Assembly (NCBI GenBank): GCA_014706295.1 | Contig: JACSVZ010000011.1 | Coordinates: 12,058,163 to 12,122,162 of the forward strand | Source of the DNA: Lycocorax pyrrhopterus obiensis | Lineage: Eukaryota > Chordata > Aves > Passeriformes > Paradisaeidae | Length of the DNA: 64,000 nt | Reading direction: 5' to 3' | Shown: positions 24,592-38,600 of the stretch, piece after piece | Layout of the letters: every line of letters begins with the position of its first letter | How positions within the stretch are numbered: the stretch's first letter is position 1 | Made by a program: the position numbers and the translations under genes | The notes under the pieces: model-generated | What the model was told of the DNA's origin: nothing | The model's input: only the letters and a program-made list of their open reading frames with translations | Databases searched by the model: none

Positions 24592-27500
24592 ATTTATAAT
24601 AACTACAAAAACTTAGGCAGTACATTAATAACCATGGAGGTGGAAATCATTTATCCGTACAGCACACAACAAAATGAGGAAAGGTTAGCCACCTTCTCCT
24701 GAACGTGCTTATTTTTGGTATGGAAAAATGAGTTTCAGAGTATTAGGTAGTCTTACTAAAGTTATTTATTTCTTTTCCTTCCTGAGCAGACTGATAAGAA
24801 TCTTGAAGGGGCTTACTTTTATAACTGTGAGAGCCTGAGGGCAGGCTCTAATGGTCCTGGGCAGCCTCACCCGGGGTCTCCATCCAACTCTCCCAGGAAC
24901 CCATTCAAGCTCAGTCCTGGGCCTCTGGTCCCTGCCTGAGCTGTGGATGTGCTATTTTCTGTGCCTGTCACTGGTGCTTGCTGCTCCTGACCTGGGGACT
25001 GATTTTTTTCATCCTGACCTGGTCACTCTGGCCCTGTTCATCAGTCAATGGCCTGCACCTGACCTTGGTTATCCTCGCTGCAGCTGAGCTGCATATTGAA
25101 TTCTGGGCTTGACCTCTGAGTGGCCTCATTACCATGAGTCTTTCTCATGATCTCAGCTCTCAGATGGCCCTGGCTCTCCTCCCTTGAGCTGCTCAGAGGT
25201 GCCTTCAGGAAAAGTTGCAAAACCTTTTTTACAACTACCTAGTGATTTTCACGAACATTCTTGATATTTTATTGTTCTCACTCAGCTTGGAGTCAATGAA
25301 GTACTAATCACAAGATATAAAGCTAAGTAAAACCCCAGCTTGTGCTATGATGACTGATACTGGCATTGGAGCCACAGAACAAAGTGAATTGCTGTTCACT
25401 GCCTTAGAGAAGGTGCAAACAAGGTATTTGCTCCTGATTCTAATTGACTGTCACAAGAAACTGTGTGTTGATACAGCTGAAGGCAGAGAGTGAGCAGGAT
25501 GAGAAACCACTGACAGGAAAGGTGAGCAAATAGCATGTCTTAGTTTTTTCTGTTGCTGATGGTTTGCATTATCAAGTCATGTTCTGAGAATCCTTTTCTT
25601 AATTTCAGCATGGCTTTGGGGGTCACAGTGGAACACAGTTTATAGAAATGATTTTTGGGCTGAGATTTTAAGGTTGTTCACAGTGAGTATAAACACATAC
25701 AATGAGATTAAATTCGCTGCAGGAGCACAAGGAGGTTGTTGCTTCCTCTCAGTGCCAAGGCTTCTTCATTTTAACTGCAATGCTGACTTGATTTTTAAAT
25801 ATAAACACTAATTAAAAGCAAATTACTTTAATGTTTCTTTTTTTTTTAATTAGCATTATAGTACAAGATCAAATATAAGTCAAATAAATATAGGTTAAAT
25901 AGCTTTTGAAACTCATCTGGAATTGTATAGTAGTGACATCACCTGTGACAGCATAATTGGATCTGAATCTTCTGCTGACTGATCTTCTCTATAAATAAGT
26001 TTTTATTTTAGATCACAGGAGCTGAAATCAAGCCTTAGAAAGCAGTGCTGGAGCTGCAGTAACATTTAGCTATCAGTTGCACTAAGTGCAGTACTATTAA
26101 TGTAGGTGAGACAAACACTGCTTTTCTATGTGAACGCTCCAGTTAATCTTTAAAGCAATGTTAGGCAGCTGCTGTGAACAAAGTTTTGATTTTATAATTG
26201 TTATCATTCTGCCAAAAACCTGGAAGTGTCAAGTGTTAGTGACTTGAAACTCTTGCCTGTGTTTTTGACTGAGAATGCCTTATGACAGCACTCGAATTTG
26301 CTTTTAGGCTATTTTTAAAACTATTTATTCAGTGATTCTCAACGTACTGATTATACTGGAATCCATAATATCTGCCAATGTGTAATCTCTGAAACTAGCT
26401 GAGGATTTTCCCAATTAGGTGACTTGAAATCACATCTTTAGTAATGTCTGCATGCACTTACTAATGACAAAAAGCAAAAGATTTCTGAGAAGTGAAATGT
26501 GAGATAATAAAAAGATGCTGTAGTGTAAAACATGCTGATCTTTCTAGTATTGCCTTAGTGTCTGAGGTAAACTAGTTAGTTATCTTTGAAGTGGTGTGTG
26601 CATGTACATATTTGGGAATCATAACAGCATTACTAGTATGCATAAACAATATTGGTATCACCTAAAAATGAACACTCCTGATACTGGACTGGAATGTTAT
26701 GAAGTGTCTGTCCTGTAGTAGAGAAAAGCAGACGTGGTAAAAATGGAAGAATCTTTTTTTTCTGGAACATTACTGTTGTCTCTGTATATTTTTGAATGGT
26801 AAATTTAATTGCTTTTCTTGCTTGCACTTATGCTGTATGGACTGGAGTTGAGAGTGTTATTCAGGCTGTAGTTATGGAGCCAGGTCCTGCATTGGTATTT
26901 TCTTGGGAAAATGGTGGTGAAGTATGAGCACAGGACTTGTTCTGTCTGCTGTAACTGATGCTATACTATTTCTATTATTTCAAAAGCAAATTCTCCTACT
27001 TAGTGCCTGTCATCCAGGAAGTACCCCATACTCTCTCATCACACCATCTATTGTTTTGGGGGTTTTTTCAGCTCTTTTGCCTGCAGTGGAATGGTTTCTG
27101 ATCAAGCTGGGCTCAGTAAACTATCATCACAATATTTGTGTATCTGTAATGCAAACAGTACTGGAGTGAGAGCCAGCATCTTGTTGAATGTTGCTGTATT
27201 TTGCTAGTTCCTCAGGCTGTAATGATAAAATCTGAATTTGACCATGATACTGTATCTGAGTGTCTCTTGTAACTGGACTTAAAATGCCTTCACTGGTTCT
27301 TTTTGGTCACCGATGTCTCTCAGTAGCTCAGATTGACCTTCCACAAGGTGACCTTCCACTTCAAGTATCCTAATGGAATCTCTTCACTACTTACTTAAAG
27401 AAAACCAGATGCATTATATATCTCACTTTATGAGGTGCTGACTTTGATTTTTCAGTGTCTTAAAGTCTGGAATCAGGATGGACACCTGCATCCCCAGGTA

Positions 27501-30500
27501 CAGACCCTCTGAATGCAGTCACACTCTGTGATCTCATCCTGCTCAGCTTTTATGCTTGTGAAGCTGTTTTTCTATGAAATTGCCTCTAAATCAGGCTTGG
27601 TCGGTCCTGTTGTGAAGCTGTATGAGATGAAAGCTTTAGGAGGTATGGCTGCAGGCCACTCAACACACGTGTAAATCTTCTGAGTGTGTCAGCTGGAGTT
27701 CACAAGGGCCATGCTGGCTTTAGAGGCATGACAATGAAACACCACTGGAAGAGAGGCAGTATTTTTACGGAAGGTAATGTATCTTATTGATGCAATACTA
27801 ATGTAACTGTATATAACTTTAAAAGCCCTCAAGAAACCATGAATATATAATTCTGGAATATGCTTAGTTTCTTTTGTGGTATCAATATGCCAAGGGCTGA
27901 GATTTTCAGATTACTCATCCAGAGGCATGAGTAATTTTTGAAAAAGGCCTCTAATTATGTGGTAAAAAAAATCAGATGTTCTTCATTATATGTCTGTAGA
28001 AATTATCTGTTTAAACTGTTTGTATTAGCTCTTGAAGTTGTAAAAGGGGTTGTGATCTTGTTTTTTTCCAGTGCTGTACAAACATGCTTTGAAAAATATT
28101 CCCTGCCCATGCAATAGAACTGCGATCAGAGAACAGGAAATTCAGAGAATTCAAGTGACTTATAAAATGTCATTCAAGTCTGGAAATAACCATCTAGGTT
28201 GTTTTTATCTATGAGGTAATGCTTTTGTTAACTAGCAGTGTAAACTCTTCCTTTCACATAGATTCAATAGTCTTCTGTTACTTCTCTGCCTCTTTCCCAC
28301 TTGTTGTAGAAAGACATCAGAAGTAATTCTTCATGCTAGAGTGATTGTGTCAAGACATTGGACTTGTAAATCTTTCTACCCATTGCTTTTAAAATCACAT
28401 TCAGAACTTAAATTAACACTTTTAGTATCTAGATATAGCTGAAAAGTGCTTTGGAGGACAGGACAGACAGAAGTAAAGCTCCTTCTGCTACTGTAAGGTG
28501 ACTGTGGTTGTGACTTGGCAGTGTTTGAGTGCTGGACAGTGAGTAGAAAATATTCAGGGAGTTATAACGAGCTGTGTAACTCAGCTAACCCCTGACAAGG
28601 GCAAAAGCCTTTTTATCCCTCTCATTACTCACTGCTGATCTCGCTGAGGATGCACAGGTCAGTAAGAGACCATGGCCCTGGGCAGACCAGGTGCCCATGT
28701 TTTTCTCTAATACTCTTCACTGTCTTGGAAAGCTGGATGCCTTTGCAAAGTAACAGACACTTTCCATTTCTGAATTCTTGGATAGGAGGTTTTCATTCTT
28801 TGATTATGTAGTGAAACTGACCTTGGAAATGAGGGGAATGTGATTGCAAAACTCTGGATGCTGTTGTCTTGATTTGGTTCAGCACTACTTGCAGCTGAGC
28901 TTCTTATCTGAGTTGCCTTACACAAGTTTTTTCTACAAACTGGATTGTAGGAAATAGCTGGTAGTTAATCACTGATTATGAGCTTTCTCTTTGCCCATTC
29001 CTTGTTTGATCTGTGTGTATGAGTGAAGTCCAGGTAAAATCCAGTTTATAATATAACCAGGCCTTTTTGATTTTTTTTTCGGTTGGTTGGTGTCTTTTTT
29101 AGCTAATAAAACACCCTAAGTGGGGCAGTCAGAATAAGGGTAAAGGTAAATGGAGCTTGCTGGCAGACATTTAATGAGTCATGGAGGAGGAAGCCAGAAC
29201 ACAACTGATCAGTATGGTCTTACCAGCATGGGTGAGGGCAGCATCCCAGTTTTGTCAGCGTGAATAGAACCCTGGAGATGAAAGGTTAAAAATGTACCTG
29301 CCAGTCTCAAACTGCCATGTCAGAAGTTGCCTGCCCTTCTTTTGTAAGGGGCTAAAAATGTGCAGATGCTAGAGTGGAGAAATTAGAGTCCATCTGTGCT
29401 GCTCTCAGCAGCAGTTCGGGAGTTTAAAGAGCAGCTGAAGATATTTCGAAAGCAAGAAAGGGATCTCTGAGTGTCTGTTTGCACATAAATGGACGCAGCA
29501 TGTGGTGGACTGAAGCAGACTGTTCAGATCAACTCTGAATTATTTGTGCAGGCTGCTGCTGCGAGCCAGAGGAAGAAAAGACTTGCAGCTATAACTTAAA
29601 GAAGCTGCTACCATAAATACAGCTGCAAGCACGTTGAGGTTTCTACCATCTATTTGGTTTTATTTATTAACTCAATGTTTTGCACAAACCTTTAATACTC
29701 TTGCATCGTGTAGGGCTGTGTGTTTACTCTGGGAGCAGTTGTGCACCTTGTTTTAATTCTCTTGGTTTCTGAGAAGAGTCTGAGGAGGTTATTTCAGGAC
29801 AGGCTAGGAGTACATCCATAAGAAATGGAGATGGACTGGCAGTCCACAGAGGCGTAGGCTGTACTTTTTTAATGGATTAGTGTTACCGTATTTTATCTCT
29901 GTACACGGGCTTATAAAGTTTCTGGGCTTTCCTTTGATAGATGTAAGATGGAGGGAAGCTGGTCTAGCTTAAAGCTCTAGAAAAGACTTATGCTCATTTT
30001 TAATAATAATTTGGTTTTTTCCATGCTTAGAAACTGAAGTGTGTTACTGTGGAAAATGTAAAGTCCTGCTATAATAGCAGCAATCTGATCCTAGTTCGAT
30101 TAATCTTCACTTTACCAGGTTTCTTCCTAAAACTGTGAGATTACTGCCTTGGTGCATGGGAAAACATTGTACCTTTTCCTGTATTACAAAAACATCATGA
30201 CATATCAATTATATGGGAAGGCTAATCCAAATGCCCTTGAAACTAATTGGAATGTTTACCTTTGCTTCAACAGGCCTTTCTGTTTAGTGTGGTGTGATTT
30301 GGCTCAGATCCCTTCTAAAAGCAAAAACCACAAGATGTTCCAAAAGTAAGGTTTTGGTGATGTTGACAGGCACCTTACCCACCAACAGCCTCCCTCCTGT
30401 TAGTGTTTCAGATGAGGAGATTGAAGTGGGTAATTAACATGTATAAGCTGCATTTACAAGCTGAAAAGCTTTATTGTTTTATCCCTTAAAGACTGACTGT

Positions 30501-32687
30501 CTTGCTCAACAGTGAACAAAACCAGGAGGAAGATGATCCTCGTTTTTGTGACAAATTTAAGGAACTAACTGGCTGTGGCTGGGTGCAATTCTGGCAGCTA
30601 CCTTATGGTATCTCAGGTAACAAATTCCCTTTCATCCATCACTGATACTCAGCCAGAATGAACTCCTTTGTGATACCTTATACTAGATTGTTATAGTGAA
30701 ACTCTGTAAGGTTGAAACTCAGGCTTGTTTTCATGTATTGCTCAGACACTTCTTGTATGTTTTGGACTTCTTTCAAAGCAGCTTCATGTTTGTAAGGTTA
30801 CATAAACCAGCAAGAGCTTTTTTGAGTTAGAGAATGGTGGGTATCTGCTGCCTCCCAGCAGGTGATTTGCTCAGCAGACAGGAAGGCGTCTCTGGAGATG
30901 TGGGGTGGTGTCATTCGAATGCAAGACACCATGGTCTGTGTTTCCCAGTTTTAGAGTGACTCTGTGGTGAGCAGTGTCCTGTGGAATAGGATGTGTTGTG
31001 TGGCACTTCTGTCTGCCGGTGGAAACTGGTTGCTGCTGAAGCCAGCGAGTTTCCTCCAAGGAGTTATTGCACCTAGTCAGCTGGAGAGATGGGTTTGTTT
31101 CCCCTCAGGCTCTTTTTCTCTCTCTGCCAGCCGTACCTAGTGAACCTGCCTTCCTGTGCAGGCACATTCTTGTGATGCACCAAACACTCCTTCAGCAACC
31201 TGCTGAAATATCTGCTCTGCCCCAGCGAATATGCCAGTATTATTCCCAAAGTGGCATTGGGCAACTGATTTCCAAAGCCTTTGGCAGAATCTATAGAAAA
31301 CTGGAGTTGATATCAGGCAGAAAAGGTTTGACATGGAGTTTTGCCTGACTCAGTTGTTTCATTTCCCAGCAGAGTCCCAAATGCAAGCTCTCTGCTTCGT
31401 GCCATGTTACTTTTGACAAGCTTATACCTGTACCATGGCGTGAAGCCGTCTGTTGCAAGTTTTAGAAAAGAATGTTGCCTCGTGGATGAAGAAATAAGGA
31501 ACAAGAAAAAAAAATAATTTGGCAAGTTTCAGTGAGAAATTTTTGTAGAGAAAAACCCTTGGAGGCAGCACAGTTGCAGTATATGAGTCATCTGAAACAC
31601 GTAACATGAATTGGGTAGTAAAGTAGTCGTCCCCATCTCAGAAAATTAAGTTAATTATTATTTCTAGATGACTCGAAGGAGTAGAGGAGAGTGGATAGAT
31701 GTTTAACAAGTTGACCTTCCAAAGTTCATGGAAGTAATTTCTCCGTACAGGCTGAAGATAAGATCAGAATCTGTGAGACAAGCATGCCTCCAGAATAAAT
31801 GCAGCGTAAAAAGAGTTTTAACACAAAGTCCAACAAATATGCTGAAACAGACTACTAGTTTTAGCTATTCACATATATACTAGGAAATAAATGCTTGTAT
31901 ATTGGAAAAGAAGCAAATTTTCTGTACAAACAGCAATTCTGTAGGAAAGTGCAACGTCTTGGAGAGATGTGGAACTGAGAAACAGTGTAGCTATAAAGGT
32001 GCAGGAATATCTGTATCACAGACTGTGCCTGTGGAGGCACAGGGATTGTTGGGGGTTTTGGCAAGAATGGTGGAGTGCTCTGAGGTGCTCTCTAGCCTAG
32101 GGATGCTGAAGGGTTTAGCCACTGCAGCAGAAGAGGTGCTCGTTTACAGCAGAACGTGCCTGAGCAGAGCTTGGGTGTGTTCCAGGATGCTGCATGGCTC
32201 AGGGGACTGACAGATGTCTCGGCCCAAAATGAACCCACTGAGAGCTTGCAAATGTGAATTAATTCCTGGGGGGTCATGTGCTATAACTAAAAATGAATCT
32301 GTATTGTAAATAACTATCATAACTCACTCAGTCTATTGAACTAGAAAGCTTTTGCACTTTTTAATGAGAGGCTCAGTACTTGTGATCAGGCACAGAAAGC
32401 TGTGACAGGTTGGTCGCCTGTAGCACAGCAAGAAAGCTGGATAATTTTTGTCGTAGACTAGCTCTGTGGCTGAAGCACAGAGAGATATGGGTTCATTTCT
32501 TGTCTCTGTTATGGCAATTAATAAGCAGACATTTAACCTCTGAACTGTTTCTGTGTCTTTAAATGATTAAGAGTATTTATTTGATAAGCAGTCACACCTA
32601 GGTGTGTGTCAGATGGGACATACTGACACCCTGTTAAGATTAGAGCTGTTCCTTATATTATTTAATTCTCTTATTGTTTTGTAAGAG
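24592..32687. other. Intergenic, nothing recognised
   Basis: About 8 kb of AT-rich sequence. I saw no supported exon, RNA gene or clear transposable element. Only small chance open frames are present. Confidence 0.5.
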
Positions 32688-33004
32688 GATTTCTGTGACT
32701 GATAGGTAAAGCTCTGTAAAGGGAAGGCCTGGTAAGATCATGGCTCCGGCCTGTTACTTAGCCTAAGTGGAAATGGACTGTGGGAGAGTGACTCAGCTAG
32801 AACAGAGGAAGTGAGGCACGCTGCGTGAATGCCTCGTGCCCGCATCGTGGTGTGTGGTGGTTGGTTCAATTTGGTTTGTTGTGCCTTAAAACTATGTAAA
32901 CTAACAACCGACTAATGCCATAAAAACGCCGGGTTTTTGTAAATAAAGTTCGTCCTTTGCACCTGCCTGGGGACTCCTTGCTGCTCCATATCGCTACAGA
33001 TTTC
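32688..33004 (+). mobile_element. Solo LTR of an endogenous retrovirus with 6-bp target duplication
   Basis: The LTR spans 32694-32998 (305 bp), starts TGTGACTG and ends CGCTACA, so it has TG...CA termini. It is bounded by a perfect 6-bp repeat GATTTC at 32688-32693 and 32999-33004. A TATA-like CATAAAAAC at 32919-32927 is followed by AATAAA at 32942-32947, giving sense orientation. Six-base duplications are typical of class II (alpha/beta, ERVK-like) retroviruses. No internal viral genes are present, so it arose by LTR-LTR recombination. The intact target duplication and retained CpGs suggest a comparatively young insertion. It is not a functional virus. Confidence 0.9.
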
Positions 33005-34795
33005 TGCTATTACATGTTCATTTGTGTGCCACTTGGTTATTTGATTGGATGTTTTTCTTTTTTGCTACGCTTCTGTGTATTTGAGGTGAATGGTGCAATC
33101 TGAGTGTGCTCTCAGGATGCAGCTCAGTAATGACACTCCAGATTTATCTAACTAACAGCAGTATGGTGACAGCTGGGCAAGTTTGTTTACACTTTCCCAA
33201 ATGTCAGAACAAGGAGAAAGCCATCAAGGCTTTATACTGAATGCACGTCATTTGCAAAATATGAAAGCACTGCAAAGCTAAGTGGGACTCAAAGTCCTCC
33301 TGCAAGGCTTTATGGGAAACTAAAAAAACATAAAGGAGCACTAAAACTGTGCTCCATTGTAATAGTTTGTATTAATAACACATTAAAAGGTGTAAAATTT
33401 CAGAAAAGAAATGGAGGTATGTATGGCAAGTTTGCATAATTCTATAAATAAGTGCAACTAAAATTATTTTCTAAAGTTACTTTTATCTCATTCTATCTTG
33501 AGACCAATGACTAGCATAATAGTTGACCACGTGGTTGATATTTTTTTTCACAGGCTGGACTGATGAGTTGAATGAAGTGTCAGGTGTACTCAGGTACACA
33601 AAGGTAGTGCATCAAGAGGGGTCAGCACTGCAGTGTGGGTAGCAGACACAGAGAAGCTTTGCTCTCCCAGGCCCAAGAGTCTTGTATATGTTTCCCAGGT
33701 GAAATCAGCACAGGGAGTATTTTGCAAGTCCTGGCCATTACCTTTGTGCTGCTTTGTATCTGTTGTGTCTGTTCCAAGTGAGTGAAGGGTCATTGCACTC
33801 ACTGGTGGTGCCTGCACTTTGTCTCTTTCATATGTGTGTGCATAACAGCTGCTCCTGAGCCAAACCCAGAAGAGACCTTGCATAAGCTCCTCATGAATGC
33901 TTTATTCAGGTGAGAGGGTAAGAGCAGATCAAGATCAGGCCAGGGGATGGAGCACAATAAGAGCTCTTTGAGCTTCTCTACTGTGTTTACCTGAGGCCAC
34001 CTCCCTCCTGAGGTACCAGGTGAGAACATGCTTTTTCCCACACACATGCCCTTCAGTTATTTTGTTGAGGTTTCTTTGTGAATGAGGAGTATCCAGAAAG
34101 TCTCCAAGGCTTGCCACTTTGCTTTTTATCAGGCATGTGGGCAACTGCATTGGTTTGAAGAGCAACCTGTGCAATGCTTCTGTACTGCGCTACTGCTTCA
34201 CACTTTCACACAATTCCTATGTGTTTTCTCATGCTCTGGCACAGGTCCAGGGAAGGAACCTCAGTCAGAGGAGGGACAAGCCTGAACTTGAATCTAAGGT
34301 CAAGATAAATAATCCTGTGGAACTGTCAGCCCAGTGCTAACTGGTAATGAAGCAAATTAAGTGCTAGGAAAGGATGGAGGCCAAGCCAGACGGTTGATGT
34401 GTAAACCTGTGGTTCATCTGTGCTTCAATTGCTGGATTAAATGCTGTTTTTCTCATCTCAGCATATGTGATGAGCATCTGGAGAAGGTAAAACAGGTTGA
34501 TACAGGGTATGGAACAATTTCTATATTGGGAATAAGTCAGAAGTCTAAGAGAAATATAATAGAAATGTATAAATATGATGCTGTGGAGAGGGAACAGTTG
34601 TGTAATCTCCCTTTAGTACAGGTACTAGAGGCCACATGTGAAATTACGAGGAAGTAGATGAAAATAGATGGAAGGATCTAGCAAGAGAACAAACCTCATC
34701 AGACTTCAGCCAGCTGGCTCAGCTGCAAATACCTGAAGGCATGGGAAGACAAAAGACAAGCATCACATCCTTGTCCTGTTCTCTCCTGTGGGTGA

Positions 34796-34880
34796 CTGCT
34801 AATGCCCACTGCTGAGGGTGGGATATGAGGTTGGATGGACCTTTTGGGTCCCTCTGGCCTGACTTGTGCATGTCCCAAGA
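34796..34880 (+). mobile_element. Possible old CR1/L3-type LINE 3' end
   Basis: The run TGCCCACTGCTGAGGGTGGG, then ATATGAGGTTGGATGGACCTTT and GGTCCCTCTGGCCTGAC, resembles the conserved tail shared by CR1 and L3 LINEs (CTGGATGGACCTTTGGTCTGAC). It is short and diverged, so the assignment is tentative. Confidence 0.4.
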
Positions 34881-35551
34881 GGCAGTGCAGGTACAGTGAT
34901 CTCTAGTTACCCAGTGTGACAACTCAGGCACAGTGAACTGCAACACCAGAGACGAAGTCATAAATTTCCTGCGACGTGGCAGAATGGCTCTTATCTGCAG
35001 TTATTGCTGACAGCCCTGAATGTTACCCTTCAGGGTGGCAGGAGTGCAAAAAATGCTTTAGATAATGCCCCGGTCAGAGCTCCCAGGGACAGCTACCAAA
35101 GGTAGCCCACACTTCGGTCTCCTTGGTGCCACATCATTCTGCCCTTCCAAGCACATTTCAGTCTGGGCTGATAAGCAGAGCCAGTCAGGTACTTCTGTCA
35201 GAGCCCTCCTGTGGGGCTTCAGCCTTGAGGTGAAGGGTCACTTAATATTACAATCCCCAGGCTCTTTGGCAGAGGTTTTGCTTGATGATTCAAACTTAGC
35301 GTTTTCATAATCAAGACAAATATTGACCAGGCAACCAGAAACACCTCCTCATTTTCATCTGTGCTTGGGACAACTCCTCTGTGGGAAAAAAACAACACCT
35401 GCAGCTGGCCTGACAGCTGCCAAAAATGTGAGTAGATTATGGATAAGTTATTTCTCTTGATAAAATAATTATTGGCAAGGGTGTAAAACTAATCTAGTCT
35501 CTCATCTCTATTCTAGAAATAGCTGCTTGATAGACAAAAAATAAAGCATGC

Positions 35552-35630
35552 TAAAAAAAACAACAAAAAAAGCCACCACAAAAGAAAACCAAACCAACCA
35601 ACCAACCAAAAACCCAGCAAAACAGTAACA
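35552..35630. repeat. A-rich low-complexity tract with (CCAA)n
   Basis: A run of A with scattered C (35552-35590) leads into about five CCAA units (35590-35609) and further AAAAC sequence. It may be the poly-A remnant of a retro-insertion, but no body of an element is recognised beside it. Confidence 0.7.
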
Positions 35631-38600
35631 ATAGAACATGAACTAAAGTAATTCAAGCAAAAACCACCTGAAACAGGAATTGTAAGTTTTTTGTAGAATA
35701 GCTGGGGATGAGAAACAAAGAAGTTATCTCTAGAGAAATTTCTCCAAAAACAGAGTCAACTTGAACAAGACCTTGGTGAAATTGGATGTTAATCTGGTAC
35801 AAGCTGAGTATGTATATTGACAGTAAATTCTTGCTACAGCAGCACTGCACTCTTGTTTCACTGACCTGTGCTCAGCTTTAAGCTTTGACATGTGCAAAAA
35901 AGGGTATCTGTCAGCTAAATGTGGAATTACACAAATTGCTACATATTTCTGAAACAACTGCTTTGGGGAATTAGTTACTGAATGGCTTTATTCTTGTGCA
36001 GAAATCCTGCCTCTTGCTTACCTGTAAATCCACTGTGCAAAATCTTTTCAGACCTCATAGTGAATATTTTTCATGTTCCTAAGCCACAGAAATGACCCCA
36101 GAATATATGCATGTGTTTCAAAATAGGACATTCTGTTTTACAGGAAGTGACAGCTCATTTTGTGTTCCAGCCTCCTTAAGCTAGTCTAGAAACATCTGTC
36201 AATTGCAGGTGAGAAACCTTGACCCATGAAATAATTTTGTTACACTTTAATGCATTACTGTTACATTGTGACCAAGCGATAAGATTGTCTCTGTAAAACT
36301 GGGTTGTTCACCCAGTTTTATGAGGAATAGTCCCAGGGGACTGGAAATTTCACTCCTGGCACTCAGTGTTGCAGCACATGGAGCTACCGTGAAGGGAAAT
36401 TGCAGTTTAAGAAAATATCACTTCATTTGACCTTTCAGTGTGCATGAAAGGCCTCTTAAGAAGAACGGGCTTGCGTGCAAAAAGCACTTAGAATTTCCCA
36501 GAGACTCCTAAAGTTATAGCAGAAAGGAAATGTTGCAAGTCGGGAATATCAGATTGGCTAACCTGGATCCAAGCAGCTGTTACCTCTGATAGAATCAGGT
36601 GCTTAAGAGGAAGATGAAAATAAACCCTGAGGGTAAGAAGCTGCAGGATAACTCTAGTCCAGCCCTTTTCTAAACCTTCACAGCATAAACTACTGTGCTC
36701 TGCTGGAGAAAAGCTTATTTTTCTTTGACAAAATTGAACATGCTGGCTGGGTAGCTCTGGGTGCCCTTAGCTGTACTTGTTTCAAAGCCTTTCAGGAATG
36801 CTACGAAATCCTTTATCTTGATTAAGTTATTTGTGATAAAGTAAAGAAAACTAAAGCTGGGTTAAAGAGCTGCAGAATGGCTTAAGCTGTGGCAAAGAAA
36901 TGCATCCAAGAAACTCCAAAGGCTTGCTGCAGCCCTGTTTATGAAAGTTTGTGTTACTGAGTTAAACAAGCTCATTGCATCACATGCTCCTTTTCCATCT
37001 TTGTATTACTTGTATTTGAAAACTACAGTTTTTCACTAAGGGAAATTATTTACAGAGAGGATGCTCAGTGCTCACAGTTCAGCTGCACCTACTACTTCAA
37101 GTTTTCTTCTCTGTTGTATATTCCCCTCAAGAAACGATGAACATTAACTTTTGTAGGATATTTTGTGCTTTGGGACATATGCACACGCCACAGTATTATA
37201 CAGCAGTTTATTAAATTAATCAGTTGCTAAATGCCCATGTAGACTAAAAGAACATAACTAAACACTGACTGTAAGATTGTAGAAGCTAAAGCCTGTATCT
37301 TCAAATGATGCAGCTATCCAGAACTCATGTAAATATTTTGAATACATTGACATTTAGATAAGAGGAAAATTCCCTACCAGCTCCATGTGTAGTTTAATCT
37401 TTGACTAGGTCATGGCTGCTGTTTGTTTGATATGAAAGTGCATGTGTTTACTTTTTCCCCGAAACATCGATGTTGAGCTCATGATGGAGGTCTGAGGGCA
37501 GAGCATATGAGCTGAGCTTTCCTCTGCCTGTGGCATTTGGGGAACAAACAGTCTGCAAAGATCCAGTCCTGGGAAACATGCATGGCTGTAGTCCCTGGAG
37601 CCTAAGGACTGCACCTCTTTGCATCCTACTAGTTTTTGAAAGGAAGCACATGTGCTGGGAAGTAGAAAGCACCCTAGATTTGGCTATCATCCAGCCCTCT
37701 GAGGAGGGAAAGGTGATCCTGGCCCGTTTTCTAAGGAAATGCCTGCACAGCCACTTGGCACTCTACTACTTCTGTACACAGATGCTTCACATGTAAACTA
37801 TTCTTGCAAAATATCCACTCTTACCTCACAGTATTGTACTAGGAATGTCTCTTTCAGGGTATGCTTACAGGGATTGTCTTGATCACTGCTAACGCTCTCC
37901 ATTATTGCTCCTTAGCCTGGGTAGAGAGCAGGTGTGGAATGTCCCAGTAAGGCACTGGCACAGTGCACTGCAGTACACACTGGGTGCTGTGCACGGGTCC
38001 TTGCTGCAGAGTAGCCAAGGGTGTGACTATGTGATTGCAGAGAGTAGAGCTTCATGGCCCTCCTGGGTAGTGTGACTGATTCTCATCTCCCCAAGTTTAT
38101 TTCTTAACAGTTGCTTTCTAGACAAAGTGATGGAAATGGCTGATGGCTCTGGCCGGTGAAGAGTGGTGAAAACCTTTGGTTTCATCTCGTTGCTTTAGGA
38201 AGACAACCCTCTTAGAACAGACAGGGAATGATTTCAAGGTGATGTATTGAAAGCAGGGAAAAGCAAAAATCACCATCTTACAACAGTTCCAGCAAAATGT
38301 AAGGTTTTGCTTTTTAGTTTCCTCAAACAACTTTCCAGGTTACTAAGACAAAACCGTTTCGATCATTTATGTGACTGGGAGGTCAATGTGAACAACAAAA
38401 GGGTGCAGTGAACCTTTACTTCTCTTCCCTTGGACCCAGCTGCTTAAACACTGCAAAAAGAGGTATGAACACAGCACAGATATAGCCTTGGCAGGGACAT
38501 GGGCAAGTTGGGACATGGTCTGGGCCAAATCTTTCTTTAGAGGAAGCCATGTGAAAGCACAAACACATGTAGGAAATCACAAGTTTAACTGAGAGCAGAA

